Position numbers and translations under genes: made by a program
Part shown: positions 47,822-59,610 of the stretch, piece after piece
How positions within the stretch are numbered: the first letter of the stretch is position 1
How the letters are laid out: each line of letters starts with the position of its first letter
The notes under the pieces: generated by a model
Told to the model about the DNA's origin: nothing
What the model saw: the letters and a program-made list of their open reading frames with translations, nothing else
Databases searched by the model: none
Source of the DNA: Athripsodes cinereus
Lineage: Eukaryota > Arthropoda > Insecta > Trichoptera > Leptoceridae
Reading direction: 5' to 3'
Assembly: GCA_947579605.1 (NCBI GenBank)
Contig: OX388315.1
Location: forward strand, 1-64,000
Length of the DNA stretch: 64,000 nucleotides

Positions 47822-47870
47822 CAGAGACGTTTCGTAACTAGCTGCATCTTCAGCGCCAGACTCTTAGAAA
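47822..47870 (-). ncRNA. Possible hammerhead-like motif, Penelope-type
   Basis: On the minus strand CTGAAGA (47853-47847) is followed 13 bases later by GAAACGTC (47833-47826), the CUGANGA...GAAA arrangement of hammerhead cores in Penelope-like terminal repeats. Stem II pairs poorly, so it may be a decayed copy. A perfect TTAGAAA...TTTCTAA inverted repeat lies beside it (47865-47881). Confidence 0.3.
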
Positions 47871-48070
47871 CAGTTTCTAAAAATATCGTTTTGTCAATTT
47901 GTAAAGATGAACTTTCATGGTGTTAACACCGCAAAAAATAAAACTTGTATTTACATACCCACATATTAATAAAGTTTATATTGTATTATATAGGTATGTA
48001 CGTAGGTATACCTATATATGACATCAAAATATACGTATAATGTATTACAAAACAGATACAGGTATAGAGT

Positions 48071-48254
48071 TCGTCGGTAGCCTGGAGGTAGAGTCTCGGC
48101 CTTGTAAACAAGGGGTCCGGGGTTCGATCCCAGGTGCTGGCAAACTCCCCTTTCACGACACAAGCTTTTAGCTTACTGTGAAAGGTGTATAAGGTTGTAT
48201 TTGGGTTTATAACAAAACCCAGATATATCTTTTTAAAAAATATATATATATATA
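48071..48254 (+). mobile_element. tRNA-derived SINE, copy 2
   Basis: Plus-strand copy of the SINE at 35852-36030: A box TAGCCTGGAGG at 48078-48088, B box GGTTCGATCCC at 48121-48131, the same body, and a short A-run followed by a TA repeat as tail. Confidence 0.9.
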
Positions 48255-48710
48255 AATACGCAAGACGTAGGGAAAAAAGATATGATGGTGACGACAGTGA
48301 TTGCCTCTCGTCTCTGTGGTGGAGGGAAGGAGGGGTTTATAGTCTGGTGGTGATATAGTTATCAATAGGAAGACATTATTGGTTATCAATAGGAAGACGT
48401 GTTGGCTTATCTTTAAATATAGGTATGCTTCACCTCGCGAGCTGTTAACAAGAGCTGTACCTACATCGTTGTGCAATGTAGGTACCTACCAACATTAACA
48501 ATAAACAATTTTTATACAAACACACACACACATACTCATATAAATGCAAGTAGGTACCTACTAGCGCCTTACTGATGGCCAATCATTGTTTTTATCTTTC
48601 GTACAATTAAAATTTTCATGCTATAGCCTTGAGACAGGCTAATGACGGGGGCAGGAGGAAGAGGAGGAGGTCAAAAGACATCGATATGATATTTAGTTGA
48701 TTTGAGAATA
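48255..48710. other. Intergenic sequence
   Basis: No coding frame. A direct repeat of TATCAATAGGAAGAC occurs at about 48360 and 48386. Confidence 0.5.
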
Positions 48711-49432
48711 AAAAAGGTCACAGTGGACAGCTGCTGCACTGATCTGCTAGCTACAATCAGTAGGTAGCAAGGTACAAACATATTACACAGAGTGAGCTGA
48801 GAAGGCATGATTCTTGTATAATTACCTATTTCAGATCCTTACATTGTACATATGATATTTATGTGTAGGTATGTAGGTCTCGTCTATAAAAAAGGTCACA
48901 GTGGACAGCTGCTGCACTGATCTGCTAGCTACAATCAGTAGGTAGCAAGGTACAAACATATTACACAGAGTGAGCTGAGAAGGCATGATTCTTGTATAAT
49001 TACCTATTTCAGATCCTTACATTGTACATATGATATTTATGTGTAGGTATGTAGGTCTCGTCTATAAAAAAGGTCACAGTGGACAGCTGCTGCACTGATC
49101 TGCTAGCTACAATCAGTAGGTAGCAAGGTACAAACATATTACACAGAGTGAGCTGAGAAGGCATGATTCTTGTATAATTACCTATTTCAGATCCTTACAT
49201 TGTACATATGATATTTATGTGTAGGTATGTAGGTCTCGTCTATAAAAAAGGTCACAGTGGACAGCTGCTGCACTGATCTGCTAGCTACAATCAGTAGGTA
49301 GCAAGGTACAAACATATTACACAGAATGAGCTGAGAAGGCATGATTCTTGTATAATTACCTATTTCAGATCCTTACATTGTACACATGATATTTATGTGT
49401 AGGTATGTAGGTATGTAGGTCTCGTCTATAAA
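48711..49432. repeat. Tandem repeat, 178-bp unit x4
   Basis: The block beginning GGTCACAGTGGACAGCTGCT starts at 48716, 48894, 49072 and 49250, exactly 178 bp apart. The first three units look identical; the fourth carries point changes and an 8-bp extra GTATGTAG. The unit length is near that of nucleosome-scale satellites, but only four copies are present. No frame is conserved. Confidence 0.95.
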
Positions 49433-49559
49433 CGTTTGCTCGTTGTTTCTACAGAATATATTGATGGACTGTTATGAGTAGGTATAGTCCACTAACCATA
49501 GCCACTCAAATATCAGCTATCTATCTATCTATCTTTCTACCTACATACATACATAGGCA

Positions 49560-49745
49560 GAGCGAAACGTATCTACGACAGAAGATAAATTGATTTATAA
49601 TAAAAAGTTACGAGAAACTTGATACGAGCTGTCAAACAAGCTACCCCGTATAGCACAAGTACCGCGAAATCAATATCTACCATGAGAATAATTTGCGGGG
49701 CAGAAATATTAAATAAATAAAATAAATAAATAAATAAAAACTTTA
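49560..49745 (+). pseudogene. Possible LINE tail remnant with TAAA-repeat end
   Basis: A frame with AVKQATPYSTSTAKSI then MRIICGAEILNK precedes a TAAA repeat (49709-49739), the usual tail of Jockey/CR1-like elements. Short and unsupported by other domains. Confidence 0.3.
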
Positions 49746-50689
49746 TTACACATAAATTAACATGTAAAGGGCGGATTTATCGCCTATTGGCGATTTCTGC
49801 CAATCAACCCAAATATTATTATGTAGGTACAAAAACATAATATTATGTAGGTACCTATAACCATATATATTATGTACACTACACATACATACTGTATTAT
49901 GACCACACACACACACACACACATGTAAATATACATCATTCATGCATCATCTGTGTGCCTATCCTGTATCATTAGGTACTTACTTACCTAAGACATAATA
50001 TTATTTATTAGGTAAGTAGGTACTTAGTGGGTAGTACACCTTGGTATTGGTAGGTAGGTAGGTGTACGACAAGTTTTGGTTCCATTATACAAGTTCTTAT
50101 CTTATATATAATATATTTATATATGCAGGCACATAAGTATAAACACACAAACTTCTGTTGGTATAAATAAGTTGATATGTTAAAAAATGGAAATAATGTG
50201 TTTATGTTTATTGCGTAGTGTTTTACCATATAATATTGTAAGTTCTTCTTATATAATTATAAATTGCAATTTTTGATTTCCTTAGTTTATAAAGTTTGCA
50301 ACTGTCGAGCTGGCGGTGGCAGTGGTGGAGTTTATATTTTTTTTAACATTAGCGGTAGGTAGTGCAAGTAATTAAATTTACGTTTTTCCTTGAAAGATTT
50401 GTTTGGTTTACAATAAACTCGTATAATACGAGTACCTACATAATATAAATGTATTGGCACTCTGTTATATAAATATCTCACGAGGGAAGTACCTACCCGG
50501 GCCACCTCACATTATCCAATGTAAGTGGTGAGTGAGTCTGGTCCAACAAACTTAATTACCTATGATATTCTACTTCAATTACAACACAGTTAACTTTTCA
50601 CTTTGATTTATTTGAATCTCGAGCGCTTTCGTCAATGTTGATATATTGACATTTTCAAGAGAACTGAATATAAACCCAAACCCTGGGTT
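49746..50689. other. Intergenic sequence
   Basis: Contains an (AC)n tract at 49899-49921 and TAGGTA repeats. No genes or element ends seen. Confidence 0.6.
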
Positions 50690-50836
50690 TTGTTATAAAA
50701 CCAAATACAACCTTATACACCTTTCACAGTAAGCTAAAAGCTTGTATCGTGAAAGGGGAGTTTGCCGGCACCTGGGATCGAACCGCGGACCTCTTCTTTA
50801 TGAGGCCGAGACTCTACCTCAAGGCTACCGATGAAC
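50690..50836 (-). mobile_element. tRNA-derived SINE, copy 3
   Basis: Minus-strand copy with B box GGTTCGATCCC and the body seen in copies 1 and 2. The tail is shortened: it ends at CCTGGGTTTTG without a long A-run. The A-box region has a C-to-T-type change (CTTGAGG). Confidence 0.87.
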
Positions 50837-50894
50837 CCAAATATATGTTTAATACATTGAATTAATCAACCAGTTATTTAGTATAATAATAACA

Positions 50895-51015
50895 TTAAAA
50901 ACTAGACAAATATTATTTAGCGCCGTCTTGAAATACAAACCACCACAAGGGTGCATTTAGAGTTTTTTTTTTAATATCTATTTATTCAATACCCAACTTG
51001 AATATATTCCGTTAT
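50895..51015. repeat. Short interspersed repeat shared with 16785-16890
   Basis: Second copy of the block described there, with the same order AACTAGACAAAT, CCACAAGGGTGCA, T-run, ACCCAACTT. Confidence 0.6.
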
Positions 51016-51026
51016 TTTATTTTAAA

Positions 51027-53010
51027 TTGATGGAGTCGACAAATTTCCAACACTCGAGCCGAAAGGCGTGGAACCTACTACGGAAACTAGGAAATGCGTC
51101 CCAACAGTTGAAGACACCTGCCAAAGTAAGTGCCGACAATATCGGTACCGTCCTAATTAACAATAGCAAATCCCAGAACCAAACCGAGCCCACTAAAGAA
51201 GTCAACTTATATAGAAGAAGACTGCGCCAAAAACTGAAGGCCAACCCGAAAAAATGTAACGAAATAACAGAGAAAGAAGTCGACAAAGCCATCCAAAACA
51301 CCAAACTTGGAAAATCATCGGGAAAAGATGGTATATTGCCCGAATTCTTAAAGTACACAGGGCCCAATGCACGAAAATGGCTTGCACAACTCTTCACTAC
51401 CTGTCTCCTACAAGGGAAAATCCCCAAACAATGGAAAGAAGCCAAGGTCATAGCCATCCTAAAACCAAATAAGCCCCCAGAAGACGCAAAAAGCTACCGA
51501 CCAATATCCCTCATTAGCACCGTATATAAACTACTGGAACGAGTTTTGCTATTCAGACTAACACCAATCGTGGATAGTAAAATACCGAAGGAGCAGGCAG
51601 GTTTTCGACCAGGCAGAAGTTGTAGCGATCAGGTACTTGCACTAACAACCCACATCGAAGCCGGCTTCCAAAGAGGAAAAAAGACCGTAGTAGCCCTCCT
51701 TGACCTGACTGCCGCCTACGACACTGTGTGGCACAAAGGACTACTCTTCAAACTCCAACAACTGGTCGAATGCCCTTACACCATCAGACTGATAGAAGAC
51801 ATGCTAAGGAACCGTACATTCCGGGTACATGTAGATAGCGACGTCAGCAAAACATACCACCCAAAAAACGGCCTACCACAAGGCTCAGTTCTAGCGCCGC
51901 TGCTATTTAACATATATACCTTCGACCTCCCACCTACTGAAGCTAGGAAATTCGTATACGCCGATGACATAGCCCTAGTACATCAAGACCAAATACTAGA
52001 AAAAGCAGCCAACACAATAAACAAGGATCTTAGTACAATAGAAGAATACCTTAACGGCTGGAGATTGAAACCGAACCCGGCGAAAACGACCGTAACATCT
52101 TTTCATTTAAGTAACCCGCAAGCAAATAGCGAAGTTGATGTCTTTTTTGGCGGAAGAAGGGTAGACAACGTAGAACACCCGAAATACCTGGGTGTCACCC
52201 TAGACCGTTCCCTAACTTTCAAACCTCATCTGACAAACGTGCAGAAAAAACTTAAAAGCCGGGTGAATATTCTGCACAAACTCACCGGCACTACATGGGG
52301 ATGCAACGCAGCGACACTGCGAACAGCGGGTATCGCACTGATTTACTCAACAGCAGAATATTGCTGCCCAGTGTGGCATGCCAGTGCTCACACACATCTA
52401 GTCGACGTGCAACTGCACGAGGCTATGAGAATTATCAGCGGCACCCTGAAACCTACACCCATACCATGGTTGCCAGTTCTAAGCAACATAGCGCCCCCCA
52501 CCTACGACGCGAAGAGGCATGCTACAGGGAGTTGAATAAAATTAACGACAACGGGAACCTGCCCATACATACCGATATTGACGATCCGCCCCCCCAACGA
52601 CTCAAGTCACGACATCCCTTCTGGCTGATAAACGATAACCCGAGAAATCGCAATACACAAGAGCGATGGCGAGATCTCTGGGCAACAGCAGATACCTCCA
52701 GAGGCTACCTGGTGACCGACCCAACTCAACAACAGCCCGGGTTCTCTCTACCCAGAAGGTCTTGGTGCAGGCTCAATAGATTTAGGACTGGAGTCGGTTG
52801 CTCGGCAGCAAATCTGCATCAGTGGGGGATGGCTGATTCACCCACTTGCCCATGCGGGGAAACCCAGAGCATGGACCACATCGTGGAGCAGTGCCCCCTA
52901 TATTCCTTTGACGGGGGACTGAGAGAAATACACGACGCCTCGGAGGCAGCCGTACGATGGTTGAGTGAGCTGGAAGTACGGGTTTAAGGCCATAAGAAGA
53001 AGAAGAAGAA
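51027..53010 (+). pseudogene. Jockey-group-like reverse transcriptase, 5'-truncated, one frameshift
   Basis: Frames 51027-52535 and 52295-52987 join through a frameshift near 52490 (both give IAPP then diverge). Order: linker; SSGKDGILPEFLKY; SYRPISLIS; GFRPGRSCSDQ; LLDLTAAYDTV (motif A); GLPQGSVLAPLLFN (motif B); FVYADDIALV (motif C, about 51954-51966); KYLGVTLDRSLTF; TTWGCNAATL; then the C-terminal SWCRLNRFRTGVG and CPCGETQSMDHIVEQCP knuckle. The stop is followed within 10 bases by an AAG repeat (52991-53010), so the 3' UTR is almost absent. The endonuclease is missing. Base composition is more GC-rich than the neighbours, which suggests a different origin or a younger age. Confidence 0.85.
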
Positions 53011-53076
53011 GATTTTAAATTGAATATTTATATACTTAATCATATTTATTAAATTTATAATTTCAGATAGGTACAC
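53011..53076. other. Short AT-rich spacer
   Basis: Nothing recognised between the AAG tail and the palindromic MITE. Confidence 0.6.
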
Positions 53077-53272
53077 CTGTGGGCCTAGTCAAAACACATT
53101 TAAGCGTTACGTTTTCGTTTCATTTTCGTTCAAACGCGGACGAGGTTGCGAGAACGCGTCAATTTTAAAGAGCTAAAATACACAAGTAGCTCTGAAAATT
53201 GACGCGTTCTCTCAACATCGTCTTGTTTGAACGAAAACGAAACGCTTAAATGTGTTTTGACTAGGCCTACTG
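53077..53272. mobile_element. Palindromic MITE with about 85-bp arms
   Basis: GGCCTAGTCAAAACACATTT at 53082 is mirrored at 53267, and the arms continue through AACGCGTCAATTTT with few mismatches around a core of about 20 bp. Layout (GGCCT start, GACGAGGTTGCGAG, GTCAATTTT) parallels the MITE at 34496-34851, so the two are related families. Ends C-G-GGCC suggest hAT. No target duplication found. Confidence 0.85.
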
Positions 53273-53863
53273 TAATTGTCATAAGTTAGAGAAAATGTGA
53301 AACAAATTTAGGTATAAAATATTTATAATTAGATATCTGCATTAAACAATTAGTGAGATATTACAAAATTATTATCTAATATGTGGGTGGGTACCTACAC
53401 TACAGGTACATTATAATATATATATATAATTATATACAAAGCAAAAAGTACCTACGTATATGTAGGTAATCAGTAGGTAGGCACCTGCCCACTGGTGGAT
53501 GTTGTATAAAGTATGTATGTATGTAGGTATACAACTCGCAGACAACTTACATTGCATCGCATAATAATATGTTTGCTTACGTTCAATACATAATACCTAT
53601 ATTAGATGGTTGATTGCAAAATTCAGCAGGAAATTGGTTAAATGTAGTTTATTTAGTGGCGAACAGACTTAGTTTATTACTAAAACTGCCCTTTGATATG
53701 GAAATTGAGTTACCTGAAGTCACTGTTTGTTTGCAGTTCGGCCTTTATTATGTCTCTACCCGCTGTTCTACCTCCTACCCCCCTCGCTCTTCTCCACCTA
53801 TTTTCCCACTTCCAATAAAACAACATAAACACACACACACATAACTATATATGTATGTACATC
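53273..53863. other. Intergenic sequence
   Basis: TA and TAGGTA simple repeats near 53418-53560. A T/C-rich stretch at 53755-53810. No genes seen. Confidence 0.6.
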
Positions 53864-54015
53864 ATCATCATCATCATCGCCCTCAACGCTCCTCTTGGGA
53901 GCACAGGGCAGAAACCAGTCTCCTCCATTCAGAGCGTCTCTGTGCCAATTGCGTCACCTCTTTCCACGACATTCCTTGCGCTCTGATATTGTTGTCATAG
54001 GAACGGTGTATATAT
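53864..54015 (-). pseudogene. RTE-like C-terminus with GATGAT tail
   Basis: The minus strand reads DNNIRAQGMSWKEVTQLAQR, then RSEWRRLVSALCSQEER and a stop, followed immediately by a GATGAT repeat (53863-53880 as CATCAT on the plus strand). A near-absent 3' UTR and a trinucleotide tail are typical of RTE-clade elements. Best preserved end of the family seen also at 13977, 14430 and 55432. Confidence 0.75.
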
Positions 54016-54317
54016 ATATGTACACCCGTCATCAATCTATCGATATTGTACCTAATATATGCTGCATGCTCATCTCACCATATCATTATACGTATCTACT
54101 ATATAATTGACTTGCGATCAAATTTTCCTCCGATATGCACTCCATGGACGAAAAATGAATTTAAGCAGAAGATACCTCATAAAGGCTCATACCTTTGAGA
54201 ATGACTGATGATCAATTTTCATCTAATATGCAAGTGGAAAACCATCATCCATTCCACGCACGAGAGATCTTGTGATTTTATGCAGGAGATAATATTATTA
54301 TGAAGTGAAATCTTTAT
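54016..54317. other. Intergenic sequence
   Basis: No element or frame recognised. Confidence 0.5.
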
Positions 54318-54475
54318 GTACTCCATTTACACTGCGTACAGTCGGGAAGAGATTTACATAATATATTATGGTAGGTAGGTACGACTTGACCCGTCACCAG
54401 AATATCCAGTTTGGATTCGTCGAAAATATTTTATGTTTCGATATTGACGCGTGTCTCGTCAAGAACATCTCACAT
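54318..54475. mobile_element. Decayed relative of the palindromic MITE at 63796-64000
   Basis: Shares TACTCCATTT, CACTGCGTACAGTCGGG and CCCGTCACCAGAATAT...CAGTTTGGATT with one arm of that MITE, with insertions between blocks. Its right arm is not recognisable. Confidence 0.65.
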
Positions 54476-54629
54476 AGTACTAGTCCAGCACAACAAACTT
54501 GGACGTCAAGAAAGAGCTTGATGTAGATAAGTCTATCGGTCTTGTTCGAGTACCTACCTGCAAATTCGGCATAGGTACATTCATTGTTATTTTATGCAGT
54601 GCATATACCTATACGCGCTCTAAAGTAGG

Positions 54630-55380
54630 TATTTGAAATATCTATCAATAAAAGTGTTTGAAAGAGCGAATGAAAAAACGATTTGTGAGATCAAAGTTGG
54701 CGGCGACTGTTTGGAGCAAGTAAGCGAGTATGTATATTTGGGAAGTATGTTTGCGAGGGATGGAAGATGCGATAGGGACATTGAAAGAAGGAAAGTGGCC
54801 GGTGCTAGAGTGAACGGTGCACTTTGACCCATTGTCAGCAATGGCAATGTGTCGAACATGGCTAAAATGCTGGTGCACAATACCATTTTGGTACCGTCAC
54901 TTACGTATGCAAGCGAGACATGGACGTGGCTGAAGAAGGACGAAAGTGGAATAAATGCAGTGGACATGCGATCGTTGAGAAGAATGGTTGGTAAAACGCT
55001 GCGTGATAGAGTGAAGAATGAGGATATTAGAAGAATGAGCGGATACAAGAGTGTTGTGGACAGAATGCGCGTGAATAAACTACGGTGGTTTGGACACGTT
55101 GAACGAATGAACGAAGTAAGAATGACAAAGATGATATACTTGTCTGGAAGAAAGGGTGTGAGGAAGCGCGGACGTCCGAAAACCACGTAGCTTGATCACG
55201 TGGATCAAATTCTAAGGACGGCCGCGTGTTGAGTAAGAGGAATCGACGTGCGTGTATGAGAAATTGTATGAATGTGGAGGAAGCGAAGGAAGTGTGTAAA
55301 GATAGATCTGTTTGGCGTTCCGTTCTCTCTGCCTACCCCACTTGGGACACGGCGTGAGGGTATAGTATAGTAATAGTATA
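54630..55380 (+). pseudogene. LINE C-terminus (LRWFGHVERM family), longest copy
   Basis: Frame 54633-54827 gives KVFERANEKTICEIKVGGDC and EYVYLGSMFARDGR (thumb); after a stop near 54828 the same family continues in 54849-55190 with SLTYASETWTWLKKDESG, RRMVGKTLRDRVKNEDIRRM, NKLRWFGHVERMNEVRM and RKRGRPKTT; decayed to about 55345. The end GGGACACGGCGTGAGGGTATAG runs into a TATAG-type tail (55355-55385). RT core missing. Same family as 16437-16800 and 28730-29220. Confidence 0.72.
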
Positions 55381-55431
55381 GTATAGTAATAGATCAATAA
55401 AAATTCAAATAAATGTATAATAAGTAATTTA

Positions 55432-55622
55432 CAAGGATGGCCAATGATAGTTGGCCAAAAAGAGAACTTTTTTTCAGTCCCCAAGGGTTCCGTAGGCCCA
55501 GGTATCCCTCTTTCACAATACACCGTTCCTATGACAACGACATCAGAGTGCAGGGAATGCCGTGGTGACGATTGGTGCAGAGACGCTCTGAATGGAGGAG
55601 GCTGGTTTCTGCCCTGTGCTTC
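55432..55622 (+). pseudogene. RTE-like C-terminal fragment
   Basis: Base-level match to 13977-14115 followed directly by the 14430-14525 segment (CGATTGGTGCAGAGACGCTC), so here the two halves are nearly contiguous, with about 10 bases lost at the join (GGTGACGATTGG). This supports treating the two blocks near 14 kb as one family. Confidence 0.65.
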
Positions 55623-56399
55623 ACAAATGAAAAGTAACGTGTAATAAAAATACTTAGCCGTTCTTTTACATCCAATCTTATGGCAGTCAAATATATTGTA
55701 ATGCTGTTCATCAGTAGTTCTCTTTACTATCTCCCCCAGATAAGGTCTTCTAACTATTTTATTTTTTGGTTTCTGTCCTGTGCTCCTAAGAGTTATAGTT
55801 ATAGTTTATAGTTATAGTTTTCCAATTGTCCCTAGGCCTCTGTTATGCAGGCGCTTGGACTCGTCATACATGCATTCACAAAATTCATTACAATTTCAAA
55901 CGCAATCGATGAAAGAACAATCAAAGTAAAACAAAACATCAAATTACATTGAAGTTGTGTTGAAGGCGATGATGATAATGATACAAGGATACTACTACGT
56001 TCTCACGTAATAAGCAAAATTAGAAAAATGAATACAGTTTCAAACTGAACTGCAAGAAGCAAAATACCTATTCTCCAAAGTAGTACTGTTATATATAGAT
56101 CTCTAGGTATATGCTCGTTAATTAGTCTAGGGGTCTTTTGAAGTAAAGTGTCTATACTCGCTGTTTATGTCTAGGGGTTTTCTACAAGTGTATAGGGCCC
56201 TTTACTTAGCTCTGGGCGAGAGAGGCCTCTGTGTCATGCTTACCCTTAGTTCCACAAGCTGTCTGGTTACCAGGACCTCCTTACTCTGTCACTTCCTTCA
56301 GTATACCAGTTGTAACATATTGAATAAACTCATCTCATTACGTATCAAAGTAAAACTATAGATATATCCATGTAAACAAACCAAATTATATATCATGTG
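55623..56399. other. Intergenic sequence
   Basis: Contains a TTATAG-type tandem at 55795-55822. No frame recognised. Confidence 0.5.
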
Positions 56400-58420
56400 A
56401 AACAAAGATTAACAAAAGTACATCATATCTTTCCAAGAAAGTGGATATTTTATTTCTATCAATGGAGCCATTCATTTAGCACTTTGTTGCCTTCATAGTG
56501 AGATAATAGGGTCATCTATCCTTTGGTTGGTCAAGGAATCGAACCTTGGTGACATAACTACTCCAAGTATAAACTAGGTTATTGGATGATTATATACAAG
56601 GAGGCGAAGAGATGTACTTTAGCATGATTAAAAGTATTGAAGCTACTTGTAGGTATATAAAATGGATTTCAACAGAAAGATAACGTATGGTAAGTGATTC
56701 ACATTTATTGTGTACATATATATTAAATAATACAACAGTTACTTTCAAAGTAAACTTGTAGGGAATAATATTCCGTACAATATGCAAAATTATGAAAGTA
56801 CTGCCGACTTTGTATAGAGATATTAAAACAAACAATGGTGATCATCGGATAATCCAACCTTGGTATTATATATATAAATCAATACCTGGACTACCATATA
56901 ATCTAAAAATCATTAAATTGAACCATTCATTCTTCATTCAATCTCACGATCTTAAATTAATACACAAAGGAAAATAGTATATAAATAGTTCTATGACAAC
57001 ATGAAATTGGTTATGGAAAACATATCATTATATACAATATACAATAGTAATACAGTCACTTACAGATGGACAGGCGAGCAGATGTTGAATAACACAAAGC
57101 CGAGTATACCACTGATGAAGCATTGGGTGTACTTTGACGGCAGAGAGCAGAATCGTGAAAGAAACATACTCTAATGTCTCTATGGCGGTCGCTGGTCGTA
57201 CCAAGAACGCACTGGTGTGTGGGTGGTGTCAGAACCTGGTAGATTCTGTCCTCAGGACGGAAGAGATCACTACTTCTCAAGAGGTATGAGAACTCTTATA
57301 CGTTCCTACACTATCCTCGGTGTAGAAGGTAGGAGACGTCACTATTTCGATAGTCTTTCCAAGAATAAGCTGCTAGTCGTTTAATCACTCTTCTAACAAA
57401 GGTCGTGACCGGAAAAGTTAAGAGAGGATTACCAAGTTCACATGGGAAAGAGAGTTACGTCGGTAAATCACCGATACATAGTACTCAGGCTACCCGAGAT
57501 GAAGTGGTACCCGTTGCAGAAATAGGAACACATTCATAATTTTAAATAAATTTGTAATACTGAGCAAGTAGTAAGAAAAGGTTATGTGATTTTTATGATC
57601 CCCATCATAGAATATTTGTTCAGATACTATGAATTACAACACTTCACACGGTTAAGTGGGATGGCGGGAAACAACAAAACCACGCCCAAACGAACATATA
57701 CTACAATACTCAAAACTTCCAAATGTTATCATTATATCACCACAAGAATCGTAATATATAACTCCGAGGGAATATCAGCTTGTTCATAACATTATTCTGT
57801 CTATCGATTATTATTGATTATTAATCATTATTATTGTACATTGATGATGGCGGTAAAATTGGTCGCGCACGTAACAACACAAACAGATTTCTATAGTACA
57901 TTATTACACGACACACAGTAAGAATTATTTCCTGTAACGCCGGAGGATAACAGGCTTGTTCATTACACTATTACGGTGATCGACACTAATTAACTATGAA
58001 TAATATTATTATCTTGTCGTAATTACTTCGGTGGCTGTCCGCGGCCAAAGCAGAGTGGGGACTGACCCACTCTCTACGTCTGGATCAACCCATGGTAAAG
58101 GGGGAACTGTTGCGTCATAACGAACTTCGAAAAACGTTAGAAAAGGAATATCCGATGGACATCACGTGTTACAACGCTAAAACGAATGTATTATTGGTGA
58201 TGAGTGCAATATTCGTCGCAAGCCGAAGGTATCCGAGAATAACCGACTAGTTGTAGAGAGAATACAATATTATTATTATTTATATTATCGAGTGACGAAA
58301 AAAGGACAACTACTAATTATAGGTACAGCAGCGAATATGAACATATTACGCGTGGAATATTTTAATGCGTAGCAATACACACATTAAAGGTTCCACCCTC
58401 CTTGCTCTAAAAATCACCTC
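56400..58420. repeat. Non-coding repeat homologous to 10220-12430
   Basis: Second copy of the unassigned non-coding repeat, diverged. The clearest match is 58295-58375. Also includes a hairpin AGAGTGGG-loop-CCCACTCT (about 58052-58073) in a position comparable with the 12134-12156 hairpin, and a degenerate internal direct repeat (57758-57800 against 57940-57980, sharing CCGAGGG/CCGGAGG and CTTGTTCAT). No piggyBac-type ends were found here. Confidence 0.5.
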
Positions 58421-58819
58421 ATGTTAGAGGAGAAAAGGACGCCACAAACAAAGTGAGTTCGATCAGGTCAAACGGCCAAGTGGTCATACAGAAATGGACT
58501 AAATAACCTCAGCGGGAATGGATCCCGGTCGCCGCAGATACAAGATATCCCATGATACAAGGATAGAAAAATATTAATGAAGTGGTAAAATTCCTACATT
58601 TTATTAATATTGTTTTATTGAATACTGATTTATTGGATTCTAAACATATTATACACTACGCTTAGAAGAAATTGCTTGTGTAATTGATTGTGGCTATGAA
58701 ATGCAACTAGTTTTAAGAACTTCAATCTAGTCTTAAGATATTTTGTATTAATTTAGGCAAACAACTTGTACGTAGTAAATACGTAACTGTAAGTTAATTT
58801 TAAGTTCTTTTGTAAAACA
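58421..58819. other. Intergenic sequence
   Basis: No frame or element end recognised. Confidence 0.5.
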
Positions 58820-59045
58820 ATGGAGTCGGTGGACATTAAAGGTTGTATTTAATTTTGGGGAGGATTTTGTCGGGGATAGCCCTTCAGGCGAACCTTGAGC
58901 CCTTCCTTGAGAAGAATTTGCATGAAGAGTATGGATGACATGGGAATTGACATTCCTGCAACATCCATGGGTGAGGGAGGGTGCAACCCTTAATGTGTAA
59001 TATTGTTTTATTACAATTAATATTTTTATTTTATAAAGGGGAGCA
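58820..59045 (+). repeat. Repeat family Y, copy 2
   Basis: Matches the minus strand of 44776-45060 in block order (GGACATTAAAGGTTGTA, GGGGAGGATTTTG, TGAGCCCTTCC). Parent element unknown. Confidence 0.55.
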
Positions 59046-59194
59046 AGGTTCATTTTATGTGATTTTTTTATTTAAGGAATCTAAAAATTATTAAATAAAA
59101 TAATAAGACTTTATACAGAAAAATATCACGACACGAAAGTGTATGAACCTAATAATAATAATAACAAGATACCTACACCTACCCAAAAGTATTA

Positions 59195-59285
59195 TATTGT
59201 ATGGTGACGATACTACAGAGGTTGCATACAACTATCATCTTGCAATATTTGTGTATTGGGCATTAAGTACCCATATGTAAATATT
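59195..59285. repeat. 87-bp repeat, copy 1
   Basis: GTATGGTGACGATACTACAG to GTACCCATATGTAAA, nearly identical to 61796-61880 (one base inserted there). A third, diverged copy begins at 63179 on the other side of the mariner. Confidence 0.9.
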
Positions 59286-59454
59286 ATTGTTAGAGTTGGT
59301 CGTTATAACGAGGAACGCGTGATATATTAAATTATTTTTACGGAGCTTGGTAGCAGAATATCGATATATCACATCACACTATTATCGAGTGATTTCTGAC
59401 GACGAACCGCTACTTCGTTCCGAACGACGTGAATTATCAGAGATATCAAATTTT

Positions 59455-59610
59455 GTATGGAAAATCATTTGGGTATTAATAATAGTGTTACTTATCACGC
59501 CGCCATACATTTGACTATGGACGACCGTTTAGGTATTCCCGATGACGTTACAAATCACGCGGCGATACATTTTAGTATGGAAAATAATATTTAGGTATTA
59601 TTTGAAAAGG
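59455..59610. repeat. Tandem repeat, about 60-bp unit x2.5
   Basis: GTATGGA at about 59455, 59515 and 59575 begins units that share TTTRGGTATT, RTTAC, ATCACGC and GATACATTT in order. Units are diverged by roughly a third. Non-coding. Confidence 0.75.

Noticed and set aside
48711..49432. CRISPR-like array
   Set aside because: The 178-bp units are contiguous with no unique spacers, and this is eukaryotic sequence.
53875..54015. Conserved plus-strand peptide at 53895-54110
   Set aside because: The minus strand carries the matching RTE-like C-terminus and tail; the plus frame is its shadow.
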